Part shown: one piece after another, positions 24,655 through 35,094 of the stretch
How the letters are laid out: each line of letters begins with the position of its first letter
Position numbering within the stretch: the stretch's first letter is position 1
Source: Plectosphaerella cucumerina
Taxonomy: Eukaryota; Ascomycota; Sordariomycetes; Glomerellales; Plectosphaerellaceae
Assembly (NCBI GenBank): GCA_020746995.1
Contig: JAGPXD010000003.1
Coordinates: forward strand, 4,898,001-4,962,000
DNA: 64,000 nucleotides
Direction of reading: 5' to 3'
Position numbers and translations under genes: made by a program
Notes under the pieces: model-generated
The model's input: only the letters and a program-made list of their open reading frames with translations
What the model was told of the DNA's origin: nothing
Database searches by the model: none

Positions 24655-27604
24655 ATGCAGATGCTATACGGACGAAGCCTTGGCCGCCAATGGCCGGGGA
24701 AGGCCCTGAGAGCCTTCAAGACCGCGACTCCGACATGTTTGTCCCCCGGCGCCACCGCCGCCCGAAACCTCGCCTACCCTCAGATCGCGACGCACCTGCA
24801 ACGACGAAGCTATGCAGACCAGAAGCTCGACCTCCTCGCGTTGGATAAGAAGTGGCGACAGCAGTGGGACAACTTGAAGCAGGATGCGTCCGGCGCGGGG
24901 AACAAGGAGAGGGCCAAATACGTGCTCCCCATGTTCCCGTACCCATCCGGCACACTTCATCTGGGCCACCTGCGCGTGTATACGATCGCCGACGTTGTCG
25001 CCCGCTTCAACAAGCTGCAGGGACACAATGTGATGCTGCCCATGGGCTGGGACGCCTTTGGCCTGCCTGCCGAGAACGCTGCCATCGAGAGGGGCATCAA
25101 CCCAGCCATCTGGACGAGGAGCAACATCAAGAAGATGAAGGAGCAAATGGGGGTGATGAATGGCTCCTGGGACTGGGATAGGGTATGTGAGGCTCGGGAG
25201 GAACTGCAATGCACGCCTTGCTAACGCGAAGATTCTCCAGGAACTGACGACGTGCGATCCCGAGTTCTACGCCCACACACAAAGGCTTTTCCTGATGCTT
25301 CACGAGCGCGGCCTGGCATACCAGGCGGAGTCGGAGGTGAACTGGGACCCGGTCGATCTTACAGTGCTCGCAAACGAGCAAGTCGATGCCAATGGCTGTT
25401 CGTGGCGGTCCGGCGCAAAGGTCGAGAAGCGCAAGCTGAAGCAGTGGTTCTTCCGCATCTCCGAGTTCCAGGAGTCGCTCCTGGAGGACCTGGAAGGCCT
25501 GGCCAAGGACGGGGCGTGGCCGGAGAGGGTGCTCGCCATGCAGAAGAACTGGCTGGGCAAGTCCGAGGGCGCCGCTGTCAAGTTCCCCGTCATCGCCATG
25601 GGTCAGGACGCTCACGCGGCCATTGAGGTTTTCACGACCCGCCCCGACACTCTGTTTGGCGTGCAGTATCTTGCCCTCGCCGCTACCCACCCCATCGTCA
25701 CGAAGCTGGCGCAGAGCGACACCGAACTGCAGGCCTTCCTGGACGTAATCCCCGGCCTGCCGCACGACTCCAAGGTCGGCTATCTCCTCCCCAACCTCCG
25801 GGCCATTAACCCCCTTGCCTACCATGAGGAGACCCCCGACGCCACAAAGACATCGCTGCCCATCTATGTGGCGCCGTATGTCCTCGGAGACTATGGTGAG
25901 GGCGCCGTTATGGGCGTCCCGGGGCACGATCTCCGCGACCATGGCTTCTGGAAGGAGCACCACTACGACGCGCCTGTCAGGTTCGTCCTGGCCGCCTCGG
26001 AAGACGAGTCCACAACCGCCATGGCTAACGAGCCTTTCCTCGAACACGGCGTCATGACGGAACACAGTGGCCCGTTCAAGGGCAAGTCTTCCACCGAGGC
26101 GGGCAAGATGCTCGTCTCGCTGCTGGAAGCTGCCGAGCTCGCGAAGCCTGTAGAGAAGTGGAGGCTGAGGGACTGGCTCATCAGCCGGCAGAGATACTGG
26201 GGCACTCCGATCCCCATTGTTCACTGTGGTTCGTGTGGTCCTGTGCCGGTTCCTGAAGACCAGCTGCCGGTCGAGCTTCCTGCTGTCGATGACCACTGGG
26301 CCGACGGCAAGGCGGGCAACCCGCTGGAGCGGACACCGGAATGGGTCAACACCAGCTGTCCCAAGTGCGGCGAGGCCGCGAAGCGCGATACGGACACGAT
26401 GGACACGTTTGTGGACTCGAGCTGGTACTACGCCCGCTTTGCCGATCCTCATAATGCCAAGCAGCCGTTCTCGCAGGAGGCTACCAAGGCGCTGCCGGTA
26501 GACCTCTACATCGGCGGCATTGAACATGCCATTCTGCACCTGCTATATGCTCGGTTCTTCTACAAGTTTATGGCCTCGACGGACCTCTTCCCGCAATCCG
26601 CGGAGGGCGAGAAGGTCGTGCGAGAGCCGTTCAAGAGGCTCATTACGCAGGGCATGGTTCACGGCAAGACGTACAGTGACCCCGCCACCGGCAAGTTCCT
26701 GAAGCCCGACGAGGTCGACCTGAGCAACCCGGCGGAGCCAAAGGTGGTGTCGAGTGGCGAAAAGGCGAACATCAGCTTTGAGAAGATGTCCAAGTCCAAG
26801 CACAACGGCGTTGACCCCACCGAATTCATCTCCAAGTACGGCGCGGATGCCACCAGGGCGCACATGCTCTTCCAGGCGCCCGTCAGCGACGTCCTTAACT
26901 GGGACGAAGCGAAGATCTCGGGCGTCACGCGCTGGCTTAACCGGCTTTTCGACCATGTCACGGCCGTGGTTGCTGCGCCGCAAACCGAGGGTTCGTCGGT
27001 TGTCGAGTACTTTGAGCAGGGATCAAAGCGACTGGACACCATGAGCGAGGCCGAGCTTGCGGAATGGGACGCCAGCACGGCGGTCTGGAGATCGGTGCAG
27101 TCGACGATCGAGCAGGCCACGGCGTCATATCAGAAGATCTACCCCATCAACACGGTGGTGTCGAACTTGATGATTCTGACCAACACGCTGCTCGAGAGCG
27201 AAAAGGCCAGCCCTCTCGTGCAGAGGGAGGCCGTCTCGGCCACGGTGAGGATGATGGCGCCGATCACGCCGGCGTTCGCCGAGGAGTGCTGGAGCCTCCT
27301 TCACCCGGGCGCGGGCTCGGTGTTCGGATCGTCGACCTTCCCCGTGGCGGACGACACGGCGGCCCTGCTGCAGCCGCGGAAGCAGCCGGTGGCGATCCAG
27401 ATCAACGGCAAGCTGCGTGGGGTGGTGGACATTCCCAAGCCCCCGGGTTCGCTCAAGGACGAGGCGCTGCGGGAGTGGATGGTGGCCGAGGTTCTCAAGA
27501 CTGAGGAGGGCAAGAGCCGGTTCAGCGAGGGCCCTTGGGACGTGCGGTCACCGAGGCGGGTGATCCTCGCCCGGGGCGGCAAGACGATTAACTTTGTAGT
27601 ATGA
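24655..27604 (+). CDS. NAM2: Mitochondrial leucyl-tRNA synthetase
   Basis: Charges mitochondrial tRNA-Leu. Two exons, 24655-25182 and 25241-27604, flank a 58-nt intron (GTATGT donor, CTAAC branch, CCAG acceptor) and give 963 aa, normal for fungal Nam2. The Arg-rich N-terminus (about 1-52) is a plausible mitochondrial presequence; the catalytic core begins at KWRQQWDNL. The class I signature HLGH is at 102-105 and KMSKS at 691-695. The editing CP1 insert has TTRPDTLFG and the C-terminal part has the anticodon-binding helical domain. The bacterial-type architecture separates it from cytosolic LeuRS. In yeast Nam2 also aids group I intron splicing; whether that holds here cannot be seen. Codons 1 and 3 are both ATG; I take the first. 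Confidence 0.96.
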
Positions 27605-27733
27605 AGGTGTACAGTACATTACCGGGAGCAAGGGCGGCAACAAAAGGGAAGCATTAGAAGGCGATAGAGTTGATATTACAAGGGGAGGGAACGGGGAGAC
27701 CTCTCTCTCTCCACTCGGCCCATTTCTGTTTAC

Positions 27734-28155
27734 TCAGTGCTCCAGCTTGCCGTCTTCGCCCTTGCTCCGGTGCTGGTCTCGGACAAAGTCCTCAATGTGA
27801 GGATCGTGAGTTGGGCGTTCCGGGGGACCACCGGGGGCGGGCCTGTTCCTCGCGGCCTGTGCCTGCCGCCGCTCCTCCTCTTCCTTTTTGGGGTCTCCGA
27901 GGATACTGGTTGCCGCGGGGATGTACTCGGTCACTGAGATGGTTGTGAGCGAGGAACATCACGATTGAATGCAGGGTATGGTGTACCTTTTTCGATGATG
28001 GGCTTCATGAGGCTGTCGGACTCGTTGTCGTCTGGGGGCTGGCGCGCTTCTTCGGCGGCCTTGTCCAGCTTCTCCTTGAAGCTCATCTCCCTCTCCTTCT
28101 TCTCCGGGAGGGGCTCCTTGCCGAACCTGCCTGCTGTGGTAGGCGCACTGGTCAT
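27734..28155 (-). CDS. Small conserved-looking charged protein
   Basis: Two exons, 28155-27987 and 27933-27734, with donor GTACAC and acceptor CTCAG, give 122 aa; the split codon forms Val. I do not recognise a family. It is hydrophilic and rich in E, K, D and P: an N-terminal basic patch, KEKLDKAAEEARQPPDD, then a helical KKEEEERRQAQAARN and a C-terminal HDPHIEDFVRDQH. There is no signal peptide or membrane segment. Its 3' end faces that of the LeuRS gene 129 nt away, so the two transcripts probably overlap in their 3' UTRs. The clean intron and in-frame join are the main evidence that the gene is real. Confidence 0.72.
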
Positions 28156-29387
28156 GGCTGCGGTTTTGCTGAGCTGATAGAGGGTGTTGTAGGTCTACGA
28201 TAGTGTACGGGAGGTGTGGCGTCGAGGAGTATATCGCCGAGGAGATGCAGATGCTAGACACTGACAGGGTGCTGATTGGGGAATGAGAGAAAGATGGAAA
28301 GGTCCCCGTGTGTGGCTGTGTTCAGCGGCGGGGGGATCCGTTTCTATCTATGTATGTCCCGATGCTGGTCGCGTGCGTGGCAGGTTGGGGTCTGGACTCT
28401 TGGCTTGCGATGGTACGTTCTCCGCAAATACAGGATTTGGTCAATGGATGGGTAGGACGAGGCAGGTGAGCTGAACAGAGCTTGAGAGGGCAGAACAGCC
28501 TTAGTAGCGGGAGGAGGACGGTGGTACTTGGGCGGCGGCTTGCGTAACCGCCGCATGGTGACGGGCCGTGGTGGTGGGACGCCGACGTCAGAAGGCCTGC
28601 AGGGCTGAGTCCTGGCCACTCGTTCTGTCCCGGAGCACCGCGTCCTGGCCGCTGTTGGCCTTGGGGCTGCGGGGGTACGTCTTGGCGGGCCGGCAATCGG
28701 TTCCAGGCCGACTGTCACTGGAGGCACTGGCAGTATTCTTGCGCCGTCAGCTCTCAGGGCTGGGCTGTCACCTTCCCGCCATCAGTCACCGGTGTAATTC
28801 TCCGGTGAAGTGTGATTGTAGTGCCTGGGATTTGGTGTTTTTTTCAGTCGACTTGGTGCCCCGAAACGCTGGTGTTCAAGGCAATCAAAGCGGCCCCAAT
28901 GCTTTGGCACTTCTTCCCTTCAAAACAACCATACCGGCCCCATTCCACTTGTCTTACGAATGCATTGTTCAAGACGAGCCGTTTGATCCGTCTTGGTCTT
29001 CGTCCACGAGCCTTGAGCCCTCGCCCTGGGTCTTCAGTCTCGGTGATGTTCCGGTGCGAGCCCAGTGACGTCAGACGGCAAGGATGCGCCGCGTTTTATC
29101 CTTGGCAGGACGCTAAGATAACCTAATTCCTGGAGCTCCGTCGGGCCTTATCGGTAAAAGTCAATCCACCCCTCCAACAACCTCGACCGGCGGCGCATCG
29201 GCTCTCAACCATTTGCGAAACACACCACGACTGCATCTTCTCGCCATCGCCGCGACTTCCTTTTTGCGCGCTTCAACTTGTGATTTAGACCGATACTAGA
29301 CTGTTGCACATAGACGTCTGCACTTCGAAGAGTTTCTTTCATCACGCGCCCCACGACACCCGACGCAAGATACCCCCACCGTCGAAA
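28156..29387. other. Divergent intergenic region, 1.2 kb
   Basis: Lies between the 5' ends of the small charged-protein gene (minus) and the COG0523 GTPase gene (plus). The last 150 nt before 29388 look like a pyrimidine/CGA-rich leader. The open frames at 28322-28727 minus look random. Confidence 0.55.
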
Positions 29388-30491
29388 ATGGCGCCGATTC
29401 CAATCACCATCATCACTGGCTTCCTGGGCTCCGGAAAGACCACCCTCATCCTCAACCTCATCCCCCAGCTCAAAGCCCAGAGCCCCGACTACAAACTCGC
29501 GCTTCTCAAGAACGAATTCGGTGATCTGGCAGTCGATTCCCAGCTCGCCTCGAGCGCCGCCATCTCCGGCGTCCAGGAGATGCTGGGCGGCTGCATCTGC
29601 TGCAACCTCGTCGGCCAGCTCTCCGAAGCCCTCGTCCAGCTCTCCACCGACATGAACCCCGATCGCATCATCATCGAGACCTCCGGCTCCGCCTTCCCCG
29701 CCACCCTGGCCCTCGAGATCAACCGCCTCGCCAAGGAGACCGGCGGCCGCTACGCCCTCGACGGCGTCGTCAGCGTCATCGACGTCGAGAACTGGAAGGG
29801 CTACGAGGACACGAGCTACACGGCCCGGGTTCAGGCGAAATATACGGACCTCATCATCCTCAACAAGTGGGAGCTGTGCGACGAGGACAGGCTCGACGAG
29901 GTCCTGGACCGCATCGGGGACCTCGATGTCGAGACCCCCTGGGTCAAGAGCGACAAGGGCCGCGTCGGTGTCGACCTTGTCTTCGGCGTCGACGGCGGCC
30001 TCGCCCAAACCCTGACGGAGGAGCACACAAAGAAAGACCACGACCATGCGCACGACCACGACCACGAGCACGGTCACCAGTCCGAAGTCGAGGTCCTCTC
30101 CATCCAGGGCACCAGCGCCGCCAAGGACGCCGCCGTCAGGGCCGACAAGCTCCTGACCCTCCTCAAGACAGCCCCCAGGGAGGACGTCTACCGCATCAAG
30201 GCTGTCCTCAACGTGTCCGGGACGGTGCGCAGCTCGGACCAGGACGACACGAACCCCACGCCACCCAATGAGCACACGCGCTTCATCCTCAATTGGGCCT
30301 TTGGGCGCTGGACCTTCACGCCTGTGTCAGAGACGGCTGAGGAGCACGAGTCGAGCAGCAAGATGCCCCTGCGGATGACGGTCATCCTGGCACGGCACGC
30401 CGGGAGGAAGTGGAAGCGGAAGCTTGAGTCGGGGGACTTCCTGGAGCTGGTCGGCGATGGGGGCGAGCTGGCGATCAGCCAGCTTCTGTGA
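29388..30491 (+). CDS. COG0523 (CobW/Zng-like) metallochaperone GTPase
   Basis: G3E-family GTPase, likely a metal chaperone or insertase. Single exon, 367 aa; the start is the ATG that puts the beta strand APIPITIIT directly before the P-loop GFLGSGKT (11-18). The family metal site CxCC is at Cys69, Cys71 and Cys72 (GGCICCNL), the base-specificity motif NKWE at 159-162, and a His/Asp-rich loop spans 213-230 (HTKKDHDHAHDHDHEHGH), a usual zinc-binding insert. The C-terminal CobW_C domain ends with RWTFTPV and the basic RKWKRKLE. It lacks the CPELVPIQ motif before the P-loop that fungal and animal ZNG1 uses to bind methionine aminopeptidase, so I do not name it ZNG1. Confidence 0.93.
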   Translation: MAPIPITIITGFLGSGKTTLILNLIPQLKAQSPDYKLALLKNEFGDLAVDSQLASSAAISGVQEMLGGCICCNLVGQLSEALVQLSTDMNPDRIIIETSGSAFPATLALEINRLAKETGGRYALDGVVSVIDVENWKGYEDTSYTARVQAKYTDLIILNKWELCDEDRLDEVLDRIGDLDVETPWVKSDKGRVGVDLVFGVDGGLAQTLTEEHTKKDHDHAHDHDHEHGHQSEVEVLSIQGTSAAKDAAVRADKLLTLLKTAPREDVYRIKAVLNVSGTVRSSDQDDTNPTPPNEHTRFILNWAFGRWTFTPVSETAEEHESSSKMPLRMTVILARHAGRKWKRKLESGDFLELVGDGGELAISQLL

Positions 30492-31286
30492 GGGTTGGCT
30501 GTTGTTTGACTGAATGACTTATGAGGTGGATAGAATTGACGGATAGAGATACCAGGATGGTTGACGTGGAAGGATGCGCTGTGGAGACAGACGGCTGATG
30601 AGAATAGATGCGTCAAAAGATGCTGGTGTGGAACGAGCAAAGAGTAGAGGAAGGAGCCGGGTCCCTCTGGCTATCACAAACAACAACCTCATCCCAGGCG
30701 GGCATTAGCCGAGTTGAGTTTCCTTTCCCTTGCAATAATAGCGCGGTTTTGACGTTTCACGAAACCACAAAGGAACTGGCCCGTTTCGCCACACACCCCA
30801 CGCCTAGTTTGCGATGCAAGACAAAAGCATGGTCAATTGGTCCATTCGAGCGTCAAGCCACTCGACACAGAGGCTTTATTCCGGCTTCGCCGTCTTCTCT
30901 GAAGCTTGTCTCGCCGCGGGGCCTGATTTTCGAGGGAGAGGGACTAGAAAGCCGGAGTCGACACACTGGGCATGCCACCTTTGGCTTCGACAAGCCTGGC
31001 TGTGGTGGCCTTTGGGTAGCCGGGACCGACGATGAGAGCAGCTCTTTTGATGGACAATTGGCACTTTGGAAGGATCAATTCTGTCAGATGTATAAAGGCC
31101 CGATCAAGCGGTCGGTTTTTGGGCCTCCAGCTGCAATGCTCACCGCCCAATTCAAATCATCACCACTCACAATTTACCTATGATACTTCATATTCTTCAC
31201 GTATAACGTCACTTTTCAAGTCCCCCTTTCCGCCGCTTTCTCCCCGTTTCCGTCTCTCTCCCCCCTTACCTGTTTCAGTACGAATA
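30492..31286. other. Intergenic region with TATA box
   Basis: 3' flank of the COG0523 gene and promoter of the first 2EXR gene. A TATAAAG box lies at 31091-31097, about 190 nt before the 2EXR ATG. No other gene seen. Confidence 0.55.
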
Positions 31287-32030
31287 ATGCCTGGGACCGA
31301 TAGCTTTATACTCTTCCCCTGTTTGCCTCCGGAGATTAGGCTGCAAATTTGGCGCGATGCACTGTTGGTCCCAGCAGTATGGTTCGCCATTGACGAATCT
31401 GCAGACGCAGACCACGGGAGCCACCAGCACGACCACGACCGGGCCAGCTGTCCAGATGTGACAATGGTCCCTCTTCAGTCGGCCTGTTCATCGCATTGGG
31501 TCGGTCAGGCGTGCGTCGAGTCCCGGCGCCTGGCAGAGGCCTTGCGCGGACCTTTCCCCCAGAAGCCATGCTTTGCATGGGATCGGCGGCTCTTCTATAC
31601 CGACTGGGACAGGGCAACGGTTTTTTTCGGCAACGGCAGCAACGCGGCGCAGGTGCTGGAAGCCCTCCCTGAGAAGGAGAAGGCCCTTTTCAGGCATGTT
31701 GCCGTCCAATTTGAATCACAGTCAAACGTTGAGGAGTTCATAAACCGTCTGCGGAGGTGCAATCCCGACATTCGTACTATTTCCGTCTTCATCGACACCG
31801 ACTTTCCCGTGAGCTGCTGGCTGACCAGCCCTCAGTCATGGCCGAGTGCTGAGATGGTCAAGACGCTGGTGACAATCGCGGTCTCCTCCGATCCCGAGAT
31901 ATCACAGGTGCCATGCATACACTCCTACGATAGACATGCTCGGGACAGGCTGCTGGAAGCCACCACCTGGATGGCCCCGTTCCAGAACGCGAAGTACTAC
32001 TTTTTGCCTCTCTCCCCGACAAACTGTTGA
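31287..32030 (+). CDS. 2EXR domain protein, copy A
   Basis: Single exon, 247 aa. It opens with FILFPCLPPEIRLQIWRDAL, the signature of the fungal 2EXR family, whose function is unknown and which shares the LPxEIRxxIW pattern with F-box-like and fungus-specific expanded proteins. A short D/H-rich loop (residues about 40-52, ADADHGSHQHDH) precedes VTMVPLQSACSSHWVGQACVESRR. The start is chosen because an upstream TATAAAG at 31091 would place transcription start after the earlier in-frame codons. It is a paralogue of the gene at 33567: same order of motifs, same C-terminal KYYFLPL, similar length apart from the loop. No signal peptide or membrane span. Confidence 0.85.
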   Translation: MPGTDSFILFPCLPPEIRLQIWRDALLVPAVWFAIDESADADHGSHQHDHDRASCPDVTMVPLQSACSSHWVGQACVESRRLAEALRGPFPQKPCFAWDRRLFYTDWDRATVFFGNGSNAAQVLEALPEKEKALFRHVAVQFESQSNVEEFINRLRRCNPDIRTISVFIDTDFPVSCWLTSPQSWPSAEMVKTLVTIAVSSDPEISQVPCIHSYDRHARDRLLEATTWMAPFQNAKYYFLPLSPTNC

Positions 32031-32332
32031 AACCCCATGCGAGTGTGGCCCGGAACAGGCGACCATGTCGGTGAAAGGGAAAGGCCGCTGTTATGAAACA
32101 TCAGCGGCCATGACTGAAATTGCTCAAAGGCCAAAGATCCGCGGCATGTGAGCAGAGTAGTTTTCTGAGCAGGGGAGTTTCAGTGTCTGAACACGGGTGT
32201 TTCTTTGTTTTCGGTTCAATACATACATTTAAAACCATGTTTGCCTGCGTTTGGGATGGTGGACCATTGATTCGTGGGTTCGCCGTCTCACTTACACAGA
32301 ATTCTTCTACATTCACACACATCACTGCATCC
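32031..32332. other. Short intergenic spacer
   Basis: About 300 nt between 2EXR copy A and the NTase-like gene, same strand. A TTTAAAA element near 32228 might serve as TATA box. No gene seen. Confidence 0.5.
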
Positions 32333-33071
32333 ATGCCTTCAGTTATCGATGTCAAGAATGTCGCCATGGACGTACTCGACGGGCTCCGACGACTCGGGAA
32401 TTTGAATGATGTCCGAGTTGTAGTCGAGGGCGACCTGGCACTATGGAGGAATCTTCCCTCCCGCGGGGCTGACAACATCGAGGTACCGAGCATCCATTGG
32501 AGATATTGAGGGTATATACTGACAATCTCCATCAGACTCTGGACTTGATCGTTGATGTTGACGACATTTCATGCTCTATCAAGAAACGACTGGGAACCCT
32601 TGTCCATGCCGGTTTCGATTCGAAACCTCGGGGATTCCTTCTCCACAACAAGACTGTCACGGTCCGGGTCAACATTCGACCCTGCTGGAAGGCAAGAACC
32701 CCCAACCCCAACCCCCCCCCCCAAAAAAAAAGACAAAATCCGTTGCCGCTCCCTCCAGAACCCTGACAATTCTTGTTGCACAGCCGCATGAGATGCCGTG
32801 GTGCTCGATGAAGATTGGGGAAATTCCTCACGGGTTCATCCCCTTTGTCTGCCCATCCGACCTGCTCCTCCTCAAAGCGGAGGCTCTCGGCGCGGGAGTT
32901 CCGCAGGAAACAAGGCGCAAGAATGCCGCAGATGCTGAGGAAATCCAGGAAACCCACGTTATCTGCCTCTCTGAGGCTCAGCGGGACCGTGTACGATGCC
33001 AGATTGGGGCTCTTGTCAATTATGGCAGCAAGACAGAGGCGTGGTGGAGGCTTCATCTCAGGATTGACTGA
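32333..33071 (+). CDS. Uncharacterised small protein, possible nucleotidyltransferase fold
   Basis: Three exons, 32333-32482, 32536-32691 and 32784-33071, all phase 0, give 197 aa. Intron 1 is GT-AG (53 nt). Intron 2 begins GC after AAG and ends TGCACAG, a GC-AG intron (92 nt) holding runs of C and A. The product has VVVEGDLALW followed 20 residues later by TLDLIVDVDD; this spacing recalls the helix-turn and DxD pair of minimal nucleotidyltransferases and AbiEii-like folds, but the usual Gly-Gly/Ser is Glu-Gly, so activity is doubtful. The C-terminal half (IPFVCPSDLLLLKAEAL, then an amphipathic helix) is like that of fungal proteins where the NTase core is followed by a helical region. The family call is tentative; the gene model is good. 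Confidence 0.7.
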
Positions 33072-33566
33072 TCCGCCAGCTGTCCTGGGGTCTGGGAGAG
33101 GGAAGGTGCGAGAAAGTCTTGGATAACCTACTTATTGATTCGAACTCTGTGCTATTGATTCGACCATATCTCATCATTGAATGTGTCAGGTTCTATCATC
33201 AGCATTCGGGAAAGGGGGTGTTTGGAGCTCAGATCAGAGTACTGGAAATCATGTTGAATTGAACAGAGCTTGAGCATGGCCGTGCTCGAACAGCCGTTAC
33301 TGACAGAGTCTCAGACTTCAAGTCATGTCCTTCGCTCCAAAAGTATAAGATACCCATGCCGCCGGCAGTTCTCGGACTTCTTGCTGCAATCACACAACCT
33401 CACTCAGAACATCGACATCACAGCTACTCATACCTACCCAGTTTGAGTGGACCCCCCGAAACATCGAGGGCATATCACTCACATCTCGTATCTGGCAACC
33501 TTCTCTCGACTCCTACTTTAACTTCCCGTAATCCCTCTGCCGCCCTTTGGTGCTTCGTCTCAGACA
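33072..33566. other. Intergenic spacer with TATA box
   Basis: Promoter of 2EXR copy B. TATAAG at 33344-33349, followed by a CA/CT-rich leader. No gene seen. Confidence 0.5.
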
Positions 33567-34499
33567 ATGGCTGAACTCAACACCTTCGAGCCCTTCTCCC
33601 GTCTCCCGACGGAGCTTCGGCAGCAGATCTGGCGCCAGGCACTCTCAGCTACAGACAAGGAAGTATGGCTTGCCATCGACCTCGTAGACCATGAAACCCA
33701 AGTGCCGGTTCACCTGCCAACTGACTGGTTCGGCATCTACTTCTCATCGGACACAGACGACGAACAAGTTGACACAAGCGATCTTCTTTCGACGCCCGCC
33801 TCCTTCTTTGCTCCGTGGCTTCCCACCCACGACCAGCCGGACGTGGACGATCATTCGGACGCGGACGACCATTCGGACGACCATTCGGATGCTGACGGCC
33901 ATTCGGACGCGGAGCATCCTGGTCGCCCGTCCGTGGCCATGAGCCCGCTTCGAGGGGTATACTCGGTCCATTATGTTGGCCAAGTCTGCCTCGAATCCCG
34001 CCTTCTAGCACAGACTTTGAGCGGAACTTGGTCTCGGTTCCCAGGCTGTCCGTGGAACCTACGGCTCTTCGGAACGGACTGGGAATCCTCAACGATCTAC
34101 CTCGGCTACGGCTGCAACGTGCTGAGGATGCTGGCCACCTTCTCCGCGAACGAAAAGGCCCTCCTTCGGAACATTGCGTTCGAGTGGGTTTCTTACTCGT
34201 CGGTCTTGACCCTGATGCGCTACCTCCAGGCGTTCTGTCCCGACCTGCGCACCGTCTCCGTCTTAATCGCCCCAGACTTCCCCGCGAGCAGGCTGGCCCT
34301 TAGGCGCTGCCCCTCGCCGACGGCCGAGATGATCAAGCAGCTGACATCCATTGCGACCTCTTCCGATCCCGACGTCACCCAGGTGCCCCTTCTCCCAGAT
34401 GATGGGGATGTCCTGCAGGCTCGACGCTTTATCATGTACACCGCCAAGAATGAGCCCAGGCTCCCACACGCCAAGTTCTACTTTTTGCCTCTCGTTTAG
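33567..34499 (+). CDS. 2EXR domain protein, copy B, with Asp-His-Ser repeat
   Basis: Single exon, 310 aa, paralogue of the gene at 31287. N-terminal FEPFSRLPTELRQQIWRQAL matches the 2EXR signature. It differs by a longer loop (about residues 36-117) ending in a tandem D/H/S repeat at 92-117 built on DDHSDA-type units. The body then resumes as in copy A: VAMSPLRGVYSVHYVGQVCLESR, NEKALLRNIAFEW, FCPDLRTVSVLIAPDFPAS and C-terminal KFYFLPLV. The protein is predicted soluble. Both copies lie on the same strand with the small NTase-like gene between them, consistent with local duplication around or before that gene. Function unknown. Confidence 0.88.
   Translation: MAELNTFEPFSRLPTELRQQIWRQALSATDKEVWLAIDLVDHETQVPVHLPTDWFGIYFSSDTDDEQVDTSDLLSTPASFFAPWLPTHDQPDVDDHSDADDHSDDHSDADGHSDAEHPGRPSVAMSPLRGVYSVHYVGQVCLESRLLAQTLSGTWSRFPGCPWNLRLFGTDWESSTIYLGYGCNVLRMLATFSANEKALLRNIAFEWVSYSSVLTLMRYLQAFCPDLRTVSVLIAPDFPASRLALRRCPSPTAEMIKQLTSIATSSDPDVTQVPLLPDDGDVLQARRFIMYTAKNEPRLPHAKFYFLPLV
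33840..33920. repeat. Coding tandem repeat (Asp-His-Ser) in 2EXR copy B
   Basis: Degenerate 12-18 nt units containing GACGACCATTCGGA-like cores repeat five times, encoding the DHSD-rich stretch, residues 92-117. Unit lengths stay multiples of three. Confidence 0.8.
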
Positions 34500-35094
34500 G
34501 CAAGCTATTGAGAGCCATTGGGGCAGATTGGAACGGACGACCATGTTGACGGGTGGTACGTACGGGTCTCGGGAATTGATTTCAGCTCAGGTACACGGAG
34601 GAGCTGGTGGGCTAACACAGACTGGAAACAAATCGGTACGGATTGATCGGCTATTCTACAGGGCGTTTTTTCTTTCATTCTTTCATTCTTTCTGGGTCTG
34701 CCACATAAACATCATGTCAAGAGCATGGTGGCGATGGTGGAAATGGTGGAAACGGCTGTTCAACACAGCTGTTTTTGGGTCTGGCAAAGGAAACAACAAG
34801 AGATTGCGACGTCATTTTTGGGAAACAGTAAGAAATCTGAAATTCTATGCTACGTATCTAACCAACTCATATCATTACCATGTCCTGTCATTACCAAGCC
34901 GCTTGTCGCCATTGTCCGTGATCGTCCCATGTCATTCTCAGATGCCCGTCCCATGCAAATAAAGGAGAAACGCCGAAGGAACCACAGGAGGAGAGGAAAG
35001 GAAAGGAGATACATGTGGAAACCAATGCCAAACTCCGGGGGATGCAGAAATCATGAAAGTCGTGGAGAGGGGGGCCGTGTGTGTAGTGCTTAGC
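34500..35094. other. Convergent intergenic spacer
   Basis: 3' sides of 2EXR copy B and of the Ser/Thr-rich surface protein. It contains a TTTCATTC short repeat (34670-34695) and GGTGGAAA-type repeats (34724-34752). No gene seen. Confidence 0.55.

Noticed and set aside
29205..30275. 356-codon minus-strand open frame
   Set aside because: Shadow of the COG0523 GTPase on plus.
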